Shown piece after piece: positions 7,784 to 16,706 of a stretch of 64,000 nt of DNA. Under the pieces are notes generated by a model. That model saw nothing but the letters and a program-made list of their open reading frames with translations, made no database searches and was not told the DNA's origin. The stretch is from Flavobacteriales bacterium (GTDB taxonomy: Bacteria; Bacteroidota; Bacteroidia; CAIKAF01), in contig JAGYKD010000001.1 in the NCBI GenBank assembly GCA_018401695.1, positions 1,428,016-1,492,015 on the forward strand, read 5' to 3'. The translations under genes were made by a program, and so were the position numbers. Every line of letters starts with the position of its first letter. Positions within the stretch are counted from its first letter, which is position 1.

Positions 7784-9529
7784 ATGAAAAGGAATGTACT
7801 TTTTTCTGCCTTGGCGCTAGGTGCAGGTTTAACTGCATCAGCTCAAACTGCCAATGTGCAAATCATTCACAACTGCCCAACACCGGCTGCAGATTCTGTG
7901 GACATTTATGTAAATCCCGGTACCGGTTGGCTTCCTGCCGCTGCGGTATCCAATTTGAAATTTAGGGAGGCTACCGGTTTTATTCAACTACCTGCCGGAA
8001 TTCCAGGGGTACGTGTGGCGGTAGCGCCCAACGATGCAACGCCTGCCATATCTGACACCTTGGCTTCTTTTGCTGTTCCAAATTTAATGTCGGGAAGCGA
8101 TTACGTTGCCATGGCTGGTGGGGAATTAGGAAGCCAAACGGTTCCATTCAACATCTTCTTTGGAGCTGCTGCTCAGGTCGGAACTACCGGGCCTAATGAT
8201 TTTGATGTAAATATTTTCCATGGTGGAACAGACGCACCTGGAGTGGCTGCTTTTACCAACGATGATGCCTTGACTCCCGTAGTGCCAAGTCTGACTTTCG
8301 GAAACTTTACCGGAATGGCCAGTTTGCCTGCCAATGACCAATTTCTCTTGTTGACCCTAGACGCCAACTTCAACGATATGGTAAGCGGCTTCTCTGTACC
8401 TTTGGCTACCTTGAATGCTGGCGGTGGCGCCGGTGTAGTATTTGCTTCAGGCAAACTAAATCCTGGGCCCAACGAGGCTGCTTTTGGCATGTTTGTAGCA
8501 CTTCCTGACGGCACCGTACTTGAGCTAACCCAAACAGATGTAAGCCGGATTCAGATCATTCACAATGCGCCGGATCCTGCCGCTGCCTCTGTAGATATTT
8601 ACGTTGTCGATCCCAGCGGAAATGTTGAACAAGTAGAGGATGATTTCGATTATTTGGAAGCAAACGAATACGCCATTATTCCCTCAGGAAACTATCGTAT
8701 TTTGGTTGCTCCCAGCACTAGCACCGATACTAGCACCGCAGTATTTGCTGCCAATGCCAGCCTTGTTGGCAATACTACCTACCAAGTGTTTGCCCGCGGT
8801 TTGGTAGACTTAAGCGGCACCAATTTTGCAAACTCAGTAAGTGTAAATGGCAATAACGTAGCCTTTAACTTAGGTATTTGGAGCGATGCCCACCCCTTCT
8901 CTGATTTACCAAACCTGGTAGACGTAGCCGTAGCACACCAAAGCCCTGATGCTCCAGAAGTAGATGTGGTGGGAAGTACCGGAGTATTGGTAGACGATAT
9001 TTCATTTGATGAGTTCCAAGGTTATTTGACTTTGCCGACCATTGCTGATTCTCAGGTAGAGATTACCCCTTCTAACGACAACAATACCATTCTTAAGACC
9101 TATGGTGTGCCCCTTACTCAATTGAGCAACTTGGGCTTAACCATTTTCGCTTCAGGTTTCTTTACCCCTGACGATGAAAATGTAACCGGTCTTCAAGCCT
9201 TTGGTTTGTGGGTTGTATTCCCTGATGGAACTGTGGTACCTTTGACTGAAGTAATGTCTATTGAGGAGAACCAAGTCGTAACCGGCATGGAGTTGTTCCC
9301 GAATCCTGTAGTAGATCAAACCACCTTGCGCTTGAACTCTGAGGTTGCGGAAAACGCATCTGTTCGCGTAATTGACATTACCGGAAAAGTAGTGATGGAA
9401 CTAGGCGAACAAAGCATTGAGCAGGGAGCCAACACCATTAGCCTTGATATGAGTGAATTGTCCTCCGGCACCTATTATTTAACGGTACAAGGCAACCAAA
9501 TTAAGGCAGCAAAAGCCTTTATCAAATAA
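7784..9529 (+). CDS. Secreted DUF4397 protein with T9SS C-terminal sorting domain
   Basis: 581 aa. A signal peptide ends at about residue 20 (LTASAQT). Three repeated DUF4397-type units follow, opening with ANVQIIHNCPTPAADSVDIY (about residue 23), RIQIIHNAPDPAAASVDIYV (about 255) and VDVAVAHQSPDAPEVDVVG (about 380). The last 80 residues form a type A sorting tail: ELFPNPVVDQTTLRL, an ITGKVV turn, LSSGTYYLTV and a basic end. The T9SS therefore exports it and probably anchors it to the surface. Beta-rich repeats of this kind occur in adhesive or cell-wall proteins, but the ligand is unknown. A terminator follows at once. Confidence 0.9.
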   Translation: MKRNVLFSALALGAGLTASAQTANVQIIHNCPTPAADSVDIYVNPGTGWLPAAAVSNLKFREATGFIQLPAGIPGVRVAVAPNDATPAISDTLASFAVPNLMSGSDYVAMAGGELGSQTVPFNIFFGAAAQVGTTGPNDFDVNIFHGGTDAPGVAAFTNDDALTPVVPSLTFGNFTGMASLPANDQFLLLTLDANFNDMVSGFSVPLATLNAGGGAGVVFASGKLNPGPNEAAFGMFVALPDGTVLELTQTDVSRIQIIHNAPDPAAASVDIYVVDPSGNVEQVEDDFDYLEANEYAIIPSGNYRILVAPSTSTDTSTAVFAANASLVGNTTYQVFARGLVDLSGTNFANSVSVNGNNVAFNLGIWSDAHPFSDLPNLVDVAVAHQSPDAPEVDVVGSTGVLVDDISFDEFQGYLTLPTIADSQVEITPSNDNNTILKTYGVPLTQLSNLGLTIFASGFFTPDDENVTGLQAFGLWVVFPDGTVVPLTEVMSIEENQVVTGMELFPNPVVDQTTLRLNSEVAENASVRVIDITGKVVMELGEQSIEQGANTISLDMSELSSGTYYLTVQGNQIKAAKAFIK

Positions 9530-9547
9530 AACCAGCGATGGTCAAGC

Positions 9548-9584
9548 AAAAAGCCGTCCTCTTTGTGGGGACGGCTTTTTTTTT
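9548..9584. terminator. Bidirectional rho-independent terminator
   Basis: Stem GCCGTCC / GGACGGC (9553-9559 with 9569-9575), nine T after it on the plus strand and five A before it. It ends the DUF4397 gene and could also act from the other strand. Confidence 0.9.
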
Positions 9585-9633
9585 GAGCAATAGAAGGCGG
9601 CAGGTTTGGGGCTCGGGGAGCAGGTTCATATGG

Positions 9634-9835
9634 GTAAGAACCCCCAAAGAATGGGCCCCCGGCCCTGCAAAGGCCCGCCCGCAGCCTATGGGATTGGCAA
9701 AACGAGACCGAGGAGGTGTAGCTTTGCGGAACCCCCGGAGGGCCGTATTGCCCCGCATAGGCAAGGGAGGCCGGCGCAAAGGCCGGATAGATACCGGAAT
9801 TTCCCTATGGATCAGGCCCCCATTTGGGCCAAGGT
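9634..9835 (-). repeat. GC-rich intergenic repeat, family C copy 2
   Basis: In the reverse orientation this stretch runs through ATCCGGCC, the core GGTTCCGCAAAGCTACACC and GGCCGGGGGCCCATTCTTTG, in the same order as copies at 41.4 and 61.5 kb. The overlapping plus-strand open frames here (from 9538 and 9606) are a by-product of high GC and are not called as genes. Confidence 0.6.
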
Positions 9836-9841
9836 TATTGC

Positions 9842-9871
9842 AAAAAAAACGGCTAAAGGAGAGCGGTTTTT
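9842..9871 (-). terminator. Probable terminator of the small exported protein gene
   Basis: Read on the minus strand, AACCGCT and AGCCGTT form an imperfect stem (one mismatch) followed by eight T (plus-strand A at 9842-9849). It lies about 20 bases after the stop at 9893. Confidence 0.5.
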
Positions 9872-9892
9872 GAACAGATTCCGGAAGGTGTT

Positions 9893-10276
9893 TTACCTGC
9901 CATAAATTAGCCGTTGTTTGTTTTTGAGGTCAATGAGTTGCAGCTCTTTTTTGTCGATGCGGTAGAGCACAAACTCGTGGTATCGTTTGCTTTTGGAGAA
10001 ATTCATGGTAAGGATTCGGGTGACTTCGTCGAATAGCCAATTGGCGGTTTCGGTGTTGCCGTTTTCGTATACGACAACGGTATTGTCCGGATTAAACAGC
10101 CAATAGTCGCTTTTTTCGGATTTTGAAGCTTTTGTTTCGCCTTCGGTGGAGAGGATTTTTTCGGGGACCCATTTTTCGCCGCAAAGCGTTTCCCTAACGC
10201 TGTCGGCAGAGGGTTTAAACGAGCATAGGCTTGCCGCCAAGATGACCGTGGTAGTAAGAATTCCGAGATATTTCAT
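9893..10276 (-). CDS. Small exported protein of unknown function
   Basis: 127 aa from the internal Met at 10276. The open frame extends 12 codons further, but the extra part is unlike a signal sequence. A signal peptide (KYLGILTTTVILAASLC) precedes a mature part with WVPEKI, DYWLFNPDNTVVVYENG, ANWLFD and LQLIDLKNKQRLIYG. This reads like the beta-strand pattern of small lipocalin-like periplasmic proteins of Bacteroidota, but I cannot assign the family. The lipobox is poor because Leu precedes the Cys. It is a single-gene unit. Confidence 0.65.
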   Translation of the reverse strand: MKYLGILTTTVILAASLCSFKPSADSVRETLCGEKWVPEKILSTEGETKASKSEKSDYWLFNPDNTVVVYENGNTETANWLFDEVTRILTMNFSKSKRYHEFVLYRIDKKELQLIDLKNKQRLIYGR

Positions 10277-10344
10277 AAGATGTATTTCAATGTGTGGAGA
10301 TAAAATAGACATTTTGGAGCAGAAAAAAGGATGGGCTTAAAGAT

Positions 10345-11808
10345 TCAATGTTTTTTTTGCAGGTATTTGGTGCTTCTATGGGCGGCAATTTGTCCGCTGA
10401 GCGCTGCCCCTGGAATTCCCTGGCCCGGGTAAACGGTGTCACCTGCGAGGAAGAGTCCGGGCAACTTAGTTTTTGCGGAGTTCATTTGCCAAGGTTTGAT
10501 GCGTTGCAGTTGAGGGTATCCGCCAACAGCACCTGCGAATCTTCCGGTCCATTTTTCCCAAGCTCCCTTTCCGGAGCTGTGTAAATACACGGGAGTTTGA
10601 GGCATGAACCCAAACTGTTTTAGGTATCGAATCACAGCTTCTTCGATATGGGCTTTCATTTCATGTTTCCAGCTGAGAAGGTTTCCCAGGTGGGTGCTAA
10701 CAGATACAACTTGGTGTCCGGGTTTGCACCTTTGGGTGTCCCAGGGTGCTGAAAGACTAACGAACAAGCTTTTGCTTTGGGTTCCGGGTAGGGCTTCTGG
10801 CAAGTGGATTTGGTGATGTAGGGCTTGATAGGGCAGCTGCACGGGCAACTCATAGCTGAGCTGAAAGGCCGACCAAAGCTGGTCTTCGGTTCTTAGGTCA
10901 GAGATTCCTGTATGGGAAGGTCTTTCTAGCCAAGAGATTGTTTGGTTTACCGGTACTGCGCTAACTACCACATCGCACTCCCAGCTGTTGCTTTCGGTTT
11001 GAACCTGCCAACGGCTTTTGGAAATTTGCTTAAGGCCCACGACATTTTGCCGAAGTTCTATTTGGTTGGAATGAGCTTGAATGTATTGTGCCAGTTTTTC
11101 GGCTACTTTTCCGATTCCACCCGTTACGTAATAATTGGGTACTAAGGGGTAGGCTAGGGCAGTTGCGCCGAAAAGGGCATTGGTTTCATGGCTGGAATTT
11201 TGGGAGGTGATGAGCAGTTGGGCTTCCACAAAGCGCATAAAATCCAGATGCTTGTGGAGCTTGTGGGAAGCAATCCATTGCTGCGTACTTCTCAAAGCTT
11301 TGCTGAGGAGCTGAATGTCTTTCCACTTAAATTGAGGAATCAGGCGGGCAAAATCGCGCCAATCTTGAGGAGGGAAGTCTAAATATCGGCCGCTGGCATC
11401 CCAAACCCCAAGAGCCATTTGGAGACTTTCTTTCCAGAAAGAAGTTTGGTTTATCCCAAAAAAATGTTCGGCCTCTTGAATCCAAGGCATTAGGTCTTTG
11501 TGCCGTGTAAGCACTCGAGCGTCAGGGAATAGAATTTGCATGGGCACTTCTAAAGGAATAGCTTCCCAATCTAAGTTTAAGTCCCTTGCCAATGTTCCTA
11601 ATGGCATATTTGGCTCCAGTCCCACCAAAGTAGTTGCTCCTGTTTCGTAGCGGGCATGTTTTCTTAGGTAGGTGCCTGCACAACCTCCCACCATCCAGTT
11701 TTGGTCGAGCAGGCAAAGTTCATAGCCCTGTTTGCTCAGCAAGGCTGCGGCACTAAGGCCTGCTATACCGGCTCCAATAACCACTACTTGCGTTCTGGTA
11801 CTATTCAT
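10345..11808 (-). CDS. FAD-dependent oxidoreductase, carotenoid isomerase/desaturase-like (CrtISO/CrtI superfamily)
   Basis: 487 aa. The start is the ATG at 11808, because the Rossmann motif VVVIGAGIAGLSAAALL follows directly; an upstream extension of 37 residues is not homologous. Other marks are GGCAGTY after the first FAD segment and, near the C-terminus, LPGLFLAGDTVYPGQGIPGAALSG, the FAD-binding end typical of phytoene-desaturase and prolycopene-isomerase-like enzymes. It diverges from the SDR gene with only 52 bases between starts. The neighbouring photolyase genes suggest a role in light-related pigment or cofactor metabolism. No phytoene synthase is in the window, so the substrate is open. 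Confidence 0.82.
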   Translation of the reverse strand: MNSTRTQVVVIGAGIAGLSAAALLSKQGYELCLLDQNWMVGGCAGTYLRKHARYETGATTLVGLEPNMPLGTLARDLNLDWEAIPLEVPMQILFPDARVLTRHKDLMPWIQEAEHFFGINQTSFWKESLQMALGVWDASGRYLDFPPQDWRDFARLIPQFKWKDIQLLSKALRSTQQWIASHKLHKHLDFMRFVEAQLLITSQNSSHETNALFGATALAYPLVPNYYVTGGIGKVAEKLAQYIQAHSNQIELRQNVVGLKQISKSRWQVQTESNSWECDVVVSAVPVNQTISWLERPSHTGISDLRTEDQLWSAFQLSYELPVQLPYQALHHQIHLPEALPGTQSKSLFVSLSAPWDTQRCKPGHQVVSVSTHLGNLLSWKHEMKAHIEEAVIRYLKQFGFMPQTPVYLHSSGKGAWEKWTGRFAGAVGGYPQLQRIKPWQMNSAKTKLPGLFLAGDTVYPGQGIPGAALSGQIAAHRSTKYLQKKH

Positions 11809-11860
11809 ATATATATAGAAACAAATTGGGGTGCAAGGTGTTGAACTACTAAAAGAAATT

Positions 11861-12562
11861 ATGGCTAATACATATTTGATAGTGGGCGGAAGCTCGGGAA
11901 TAACAGCAGCTTTGGCCAAACAACTCCTAAGGGATGGACATACGGTGCATTTGAGGAGTCGAAATCAACCGGATTGGGAGGGCGCGGACAAGGCGCACTG
12001 GCTGTTGTGGGATGCGGTATCGGGCGCACCGATTCCCGAAATTCCGGCAGAACTAAACGGGCTGGTGTATGGCCCGGGAACCATAAACTTAAAACCATTT
12101 AGAGGATTAAAGCCGGCGGATTGGGAAAACGATTGGAAAGTGAATGTAATGGGCGCGGTGCAGGCTTTGCAGCAGTGCGAAAAAGCACTAAAGTCCGCGG
12201 CTCAGGCTTCAGTAGTGTTGTACAGCACCGTGGCGGTACAAACGGGCATGCCATTTCATGCTTCGGTGGCGGCCGCCAAAGGCGCCTTGGAGGGCATAAC
12301 CCGCTCCTTGGCTGCCGAATGGGCTCCTAGCATACGCGTAAATGCCATAGCGCCCTCGCTTACAGAAACACCAATGGCAGCCCGCTTGCTTAGCTCCGAA
12401 GATAAAATAGAAGCTTCAAAACAGCGCCATCCTTTAAAACGCATAGCAAGTGCAGACGAAATGGCTTCCTTGAGCCGTTTTTTATTGGATCCGGCTCAGG
12501 CCAGTATTTCAGGGCAAGTTTGGTTTGCCGATAATGGCATGCATAGCCTTAAATCGCTTTAA
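11861..12562 (+). CDS. SDR family oxidoreductase lacking the catalytic Tyr
   Basis: 233 aa Rossmann-fold protein, starting at the ATG at 11861 just before YLIVGGSSGITAAL (nucleotide-binding Gly motif). The catalytic Ser is present (YS, residue 122) and so is the Lys (residue 140), but the expected YxxxK reads VAAAK, so Val136 replaces the catalytic tyrosine. The rest (ITRSLAAEWAPSIRVNAIAPSL) is a standard SDR. It may bind NAD(P) without classical dehydrogenase chemistry. It is the first gene of SDR / flavin reductase / photolyase / DUF2256, with one base before the next start. Confidence 0.85.
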   Translation: MANTYLIVGGSSGITAALAKQLLRDGHTVHLRSRNQPDWEGADKAHWLLWDAVSGAPIPEIPAELNGLVYGPGTINLKPFRGLKPADWENDWKVNVMGAVQALQQCEKALKSAAQASVVLYSTVAVQTGMPFHASVAAAKGALEGITRSLAAEWAPSIRVNAIAPSLTETPMAARLLSSEDKIEASKQRHPLKRIASADEMASLSRFLLDPAQASISGQVWFADNGMHSLKSL

Positions 12563-12563
12563 T

Positions 12564-13217
12564 ATGGACTCCAACCTTTATACCTCTTTGGATTGGGATG
12601 GGTGGGATAAGCAGTTTAGGCGGTATTTTATGAATGCGGTAAGCGGTCCCAAGCCCTTGTTTTTGATGGGTACCAAGCATAGCTCGGGAGCAAGTAACTT
12701 GGGCTTGTTTTCTAATATTATGCATGTGGGTGCTCATCCTCCCACGGTGGCAGTATTATTTAGACCCCTTACTGTAGCAAGGCACAGTTACCATAATTTA
12801 AAAGAGCAAAAGCAGGCCACCTTAAATTTGGTTTCGGAGCCTATGCTTAGCAAAGCGCACTTATGCTCGGCATCGTTTCCGGAGGAAGTTTCTGAATTTA
12901 AAGAATCGGGCCTGACGGAGGAATATATAGAATCTTGGGATGCACCTGCCGTACAACAATCCCCATTGCAGTTGGGTGTTATGCCTGTAGAGGAGCACCG
13001 ATTGGAGGCGAATAAAACCATTCTTTTTGTACTTAGAGTTGAGTGGATTAGGCTCAATGGGCTAAGCCCCGAAAGGGATGGATTTTTGGATTTGCAAAAG
13101 TTAGAAGCGGTTTCGGCCAACGGATTAGATGCCTATGCCGGAATGAAGCCGGTTAGCAAATTTTTGTATGCCAAGCCTGGGCGACCGGTTGAGGCAGTGG
13201 ATTCCTTTATTCCATGA
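12564..13217 (+). CDS. Flavin reductase family protein
   Basis: 217 aa FMN-binding split-barrel protein of the flavin reductase-like family. GPKPLFLMGTKHSSGASNLGLFS and VAVLFRPLTVARHSYHNLK are typical of the flavin-binding face. I take the ATG at 12564, immediately after the SDR stop; the open frame from 12525 overlaps that gene. It ends in ATGA with the photolyase start, a sign of translational coupling. It may supply reduced flavin to a neighbouring flavoprotein; this is inferred from position. Confidence 0.85.
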   Translation: MDSNLYTSLDWDGWDKQFRRYFMNAVSGPKPLFLMGTKHSSGASNLGLFSNIMHVGAHPPTVAVLFRPLTVARHSYHNLKEQKQATLNLVSEPMLSKAHLCSASFPEEVSEFKESGLTEEYIESWDAPAVQQSPLQLGVMPVEEHRLEANKTILFVLRVEWIRLNGLSPERDGFLDLQKLEAVSANGLDAYAGMKPVSKFLYAKPGRPVEAVDSFIP

Positions 13218-14686
13218 ACCCGATTCAGATCGTTTGGTTTAAGCGAGACTTGCGCTTGCATGACCATGCACCGCTGAGGCGTGCCTTGGAATCGCCGGAA
13301 ATTCCTTTGTTTTTGTTGTTCATAGAAGAGCCTTTTTATGAGGAGGACCCGCATTATCACTTAAGGCATCGTTGGTTTATTCGAGAGAGCCTAGAGGATA
13401 TGAATAGGCAGCTCCGCGCATTTGGAGGAAAAGTACACAGCTTTAGTGGGTCAGCGCCAGAGGTTTTTGACTATTTGAGTAACCAATGGGAAGTACGGAG
13501 GGTGATTAGTTATGAAGAGACGGGAATGGAAGTGACCTATGCCCGCGACCGTTTAATGCAAGCATGGTTTAAGCATCGTGGTATTTCTTGGATCGAAATA
13601 CCTCAGCCCGGCGTCATTAGAGGCTTACAGCAGAGAGAGGAATGGCATAGCAGTTGGCAAAGGGAAATGGAAGCTCCACTTTGCCAAGTAGATTTTGCAA
13701 AAGCAAGGTGGCCAAAGGTTTTGGTTCCGGAACGGTGGAAGCCCCAAAAAATAGCAAACTACGAAGGACAAAGTCTGCACCAAACCGGAGGTAGTACAGA
13801 AGCTAAGGCTTGGCTACACAGTTTTTGTACACAACGAAGCAAGCGTTATCGATTTAGCATATCTAAGCCCGGCCATGCGGTATTGGGCTGTGCGCGCTTG
13901 TCGCCCTATTTGGCTTGGGGGAATTTGTCCTTGCGGGAGGTTGTACAACATGCAAATGCGCATAAGCTGGAGCGGGCCTTTCAATCGCGGTTGCATTGGA
14001 ACAGGCATTTTGTGCAAAAATTAGAAACCCAGCCGGACATAGAATTCAAAAACATGAATCCTGCAGTGGATGGTTTGCGAAAGGATTGCCCGGACAGTCT
14101 TTTGGAGGCTTGGAAATATGGAAAAACCGGCTACCCCATGGTGGATGCTTGCATGCGACAGCTGCGGCAAACCGGGTATTTGAATTTTAGGATGCGTGCC
14201 ATGGTCGTTAGTTTTGCGACCCATCACTTATGGTTGCCTTGGCAGTCTATTTCCCCATGGTTGGCTTCCTGTTTTTTGGATTTTGAACCGGGAATACACT
14301 TTCCCCAATTGCAAATGCAGGCGGGCTGCACAGGTATCCATACCTTAAGGATTTATAATCCGGTGAAGCAGGGAATGGACCAAGATCCAGCGGGGAAGTA
14401 TATCCGCTATTGGATACCTGAGCTTCGCAGTTATCCTCAAGAAACGGTGCACCAGCCGTGGAGGATTTCTCCCTTAGAACGGTTGCTTCTTAAAGAGGAA
14501 GAAAGCATTTACCCCAAGCCCATTGTGGATATTGAAACCACCGGTCGAAATGCCCGCAAGCAGTTATGGGAAGCGATACATAGTCCGGAAGCACAACAAC
14601 ATGCCCGCGTCCTTTTAGACCGACATGTAAAAAGTAAGCTGCGAAAGTTTAATGAAGCAAACAGAAGCAATGGGCCAAAGAATTAA
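13214..14686 (+). CDS. Cryptochrome / DNA photolyase family protein
   Basis: 490 aa. The N-terminal antenna domain begins IVWFKRDLRLHDHAPL, and the FAD-binding helical domain contains SRLHWNRHFVQKLE, GKTGYPMVDACMRQLRQTGY and LNFRMRAMVVSFATHHLW. The usual class I segment around WQW..GTGTD is replaced by QLQMQAGCTGIHTLRIYNP, so this belongs to a divergent clade that is found beside DUF2256 genes in other bacteria. It either repairs cyclobutane pyrimidine dimers using blue light or senses light. Start and stop overlap its neighbours (ATGA upstream, 17 or 35 bases downstream), so it lies in a tight operon. Confidence 0.9.
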   Translation: MNPIQIVWFKRDLRLHDHAPLRRALESPEIPLFLLFIEEPFYEEDPHYHLRHRWFIRESLEDMNRQLRAFGGKVHSFSGSAPEVFDYLSNQWEVRRVISYEETGMEVTYARDRLMQAWFKHRGISWIEIPQPGVIRGLQQREEWHSSWQREMEAPLCQVDFAKARWPKVLVPERWKPQKIANYEGQSLHQTGGSTEAKAWLHSFCTQRSKRYRFSISKPGHAVLGCARLSPYLAWGNLSLREVVQHANAHKLERAFQSRLHWNRHFVQKLETQPDIEFKNMNPAVDGLRKDCPDSLLEAWKYGKTGYPMVDACMRQLRQTGYLNFRMRAMVVSFATHHLWLPWQSISPWLASCFLDFEPGIHFPQLQMQAGCTGIHTLRIYNPVKQGMDQDPAGKYIRYWIPELRSYPQETVHQPWRISPLERLLLKEEESIYPKPIVDIETTGRNARKQLWEAIHSPEAQQHARVLLDRHVKSKLRKFNEANRSNGPKN

Positions 14687-14813
14687 GGAAGAAAAGCTTT
14701 GCTTAAGCTGCAACAGGCCTTTTAGCTGGCGCAAAAAATGGAAAAACTGTTGGGATGAAGTAAAGTATTGCAGCAAGCGTTGCCGAAACGAAAAAAAGGC
14801 AAACAAAAGCTAA
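14670..14813 (+). CDS. DUF2256 zinc-ribbon-like mini-protein
   Basis: 47 aa (53 aa if the in-frame ATG at 14652 is used). Its short sequence contains CLSCNRPFSWRKKWKNCW and VKYCSKRCR, the hallmark of DUF2256: two CxxC-like pairs suited to bind zinc, with a PFSWRKKW core. Its start overlaps the photolyase 3' end, and this partnership recurs in other photolyase operons. Function is unknown; a role as a small partner of the photolyase is inference. Confidence 0.88.
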   Translation: MGQRIKEEKLCLSCNRPFSWRKKWKNCWDEVKYCSKRCRNEKKANKS

Positions 14814-14899
14814 CGAGCTTTGGCGAAAAATGGAGATTCTCTGTTATTGTTTGCTCTCACAAACCGTTCCTTTTCCGTATTTTTAAAAAAAATGGCGTT

Positions 14900-16669
14900 A
14901 TGAAGGTGTCAAGAAACTTTGATTTAGTTGACTTTAGGTTAGAGCAAGATCCTGAAAGTTTGGTGGTTTCGGGAAAACGAGGAGGTAAGTGGTACCATTA
15001 CAAAGCAAAAGAATATAAGGAAGCCATAGATCGATTGAGCTACGGCTTACTTGAGTTGGGATTTGAAAAGGGCGATAAGGCCGCCATCATTTCTTTTAAT
15101 CGGCCCGAATGGAATTTGGCAGATTTTGCCGTAAGCCAACTTGGTGGCGTAACGGTGCCAATGTATCCCACGGCCTCAAAAGAAGACTTCGCTTACATTC
15201 TTCAGGATGCCGAGGTAAAGGTGGTTTTTGTGGAATCCCATGAATTCGCAGAAAAATTAATGGCGGTCAAGTCGGAAGTATCCTCTCTCAAGCACTTTTT
15301 TTCATTCGAAAGCTCGGAGGGTTGCCGCCCCCTTTCCGAACTTATGGACTTGGGTGAGCGTAATCCTGCCCCAGGAATAGTTCAAGGCAGAAAAGATTCG
15401 GTAAAGCCGGAAGATTTACTGACCTTAATTTATACATCGGGAACCACCGGTAGACCCAAAGGTGTAATGCTTTCGCACAACAATATTTTGAGTAATGTGA
15501 ATTCCAGTGCCGAAGTGTTTCCCATGTTTAGAAATAAAACAGTACTTTCCTTTTTGCCGCTCTGCCATATTTTTGAACGTATGGTAGGCTATTTGTACCA
15601 CCGTTTGGAGGCTTCTATTTATTATGCCGAAAGCATGGATACCATTGCCGATAACCTCAAAGAGGTACAACCCTATGCGTTTACCACAGTTCCCAGACTT
15701 TTGGAAAAAGTATACGATAAAATTGTGGCCAAGGGCAACGACCTTAGCGGCATTAAAAAGAAGCTGTTCTTTTGGGCTCTTAAATTGGGGCATGCGTATG
15801 AGTTTGAGGGCGCCAACGGCTGGTGGTATCAGAAAAAGTTAGCCATTGCCGATAAGTTAATCTTCAGCAAATGGCGCGAAGCTCTGGGAGGGAAAGTGGA
15901 GGTTATTGTTTCGGGCGCTGCGGCCTTGCAACCTAGGCTTGCCCGGGTCTTTACTTCCGCAGGAATCGCAGTCCTTGAAGGGTATGGCCTAACAGAAACC
16001 TCACCTGTAATTGCCGTAAATCGCTTTGAGGAAAGCAACCGAATGTTTGGCTCTGTGGGGCCGGTTTTAGATGGAGTACAAGTGAAAATCGCCCCGGACG
16101 GGGAAATTTTATGCAAAGGGCCAAACGTCATGATGGGCTATTTTAAGAACCCCGAAGCTACCCGAGAAATATTGGATGAGGAAGGCTGGCTCCACACCGG
16201 CGATGTAGGCGAAATGCGCAAAGAACGGTTCTTGTGCATTACCGACCGGAAAAAAGAAATATTCAAAACCAGCGGAGGCAAGTATATTGCACCTCAAACC
16301 ATGGAGAATAAGTTCAAAGAGTCCATTTTTATAGAACAGGTAATGGTGTTGGGGGAGGGACGTAAACATCCTTCGGCATTGATTGTTCCATCTTGGGAGT
16401 CGCTCCAAAAGTGGCTTGCAGACCATGAACTTAAGGCTCAAAGTTTGGCCGAAGCGGTTGCTCTACCCGAGGTAAATAAGCTCTTGGAAGAGGAAGTACA
16501 GCGGTTAAACCAAAGCTTTGGTCAGTGGGAACAAGTCAAAAAATTTAAGCTGCTTCCACAAGAATGGACTATTGACGGGGGGGAGCTAACCCCTACCCTC
16601 AAGCTCAAGCGTAAACCAATTCAGGCCCGCTACCAAAGCGAAATTGAAGCCCTTTACGCCCAAATTTGA
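14900..16669 (+). CDS. Long-chain acyl-CoA synthetase (AMP-forming)
   Basis: 589 aa from the ATG at 14900; the longer frame from 14768 overlaps the DUF2256 gene. The adenylation signatures are clear: LIYTSGTTGRPKGVMLSHNN (P-loop-like AMP motif), EGYGLTETSP, GWLHTGDVGE and the C-terminal ITDRKKEIFKTSGGKYI hinge. It activates long-chain fatty acids to acyl-CoA via an acyl-adenylate, feeding phospholipid synthesis or beta-oxidation. Plural paralogues are usual in Bacteroidota, so I do not assign fadD as a symbol. It heads a lipid-related block on the plus strand. Confidence 0.92.
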   Translation: MKVSRNFDLVDFRLEQDPESLVVSGKRGGKWYHYKAKEYKEAIDRLSYGLLELGFEKGDKAAIISFNRPEWNLADFAVSQLGGVTVPMYPTASKEDFAYILQDAEVKVVFVESHEFAEKLMAVKSEVSSLKHFFSFESSEGCRPLSELMDLGERNPAPGIVQGRKDSVKPEDLLTLIYTSGTTGRPKGVMLSHNNILSNVNSSAEVFPMFRNKTVLSFLPLCHIFERMVGYLYHRLEASIYYAESMDTIADNLKEVQPYAFTTVPRLLEKVYDKIVAKGNDLSGIKKKLFFWALKLGHAYEFEGANGWWYQKKLAIADKLIFSKWREALGGKVEVIVSGAAALQPRLARVFTSAGIAVLEGYGLTETSPVIAVNRFEESNRMFGSVGPVLDGVQVKIAPDGEILCKGPNVMMGYFKNPEATREILDEEGWLHTGDVGEMRKERFLCITDRKKEIFKTSGGKYIAPQTMENKFKESIFIEQVMVLGEGRKHPSALIVPSWESLQKWLADHELKAQSLAEAVALPEVNKLLEEEVQRLNQSFGQWEQVKKFKLLPQEWTIDGGELTPTLKLKRKPIQARYQSEIEALYAQI

Positions 16670-16706
16670 GTCTGGAAAGCGCCCCCACCGTCCAAATGGA
16701 TGATGT

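Noticed and set aside
9538-9905. Two overlapping plus-strand open frames in GC-rich DNA
   Set aside because: They sit in family C repeat DNA, have Arg/Gly/Pro-rich sequence typical of GC-rich noise, and no homology that I recognise.
14768-14899. N-terminal extension of the acyl-CoA synthetase
   Set aside because: Overlaps the DUF2256 gene and lacks family similarity; the ATG at 14900 matches the usual start.
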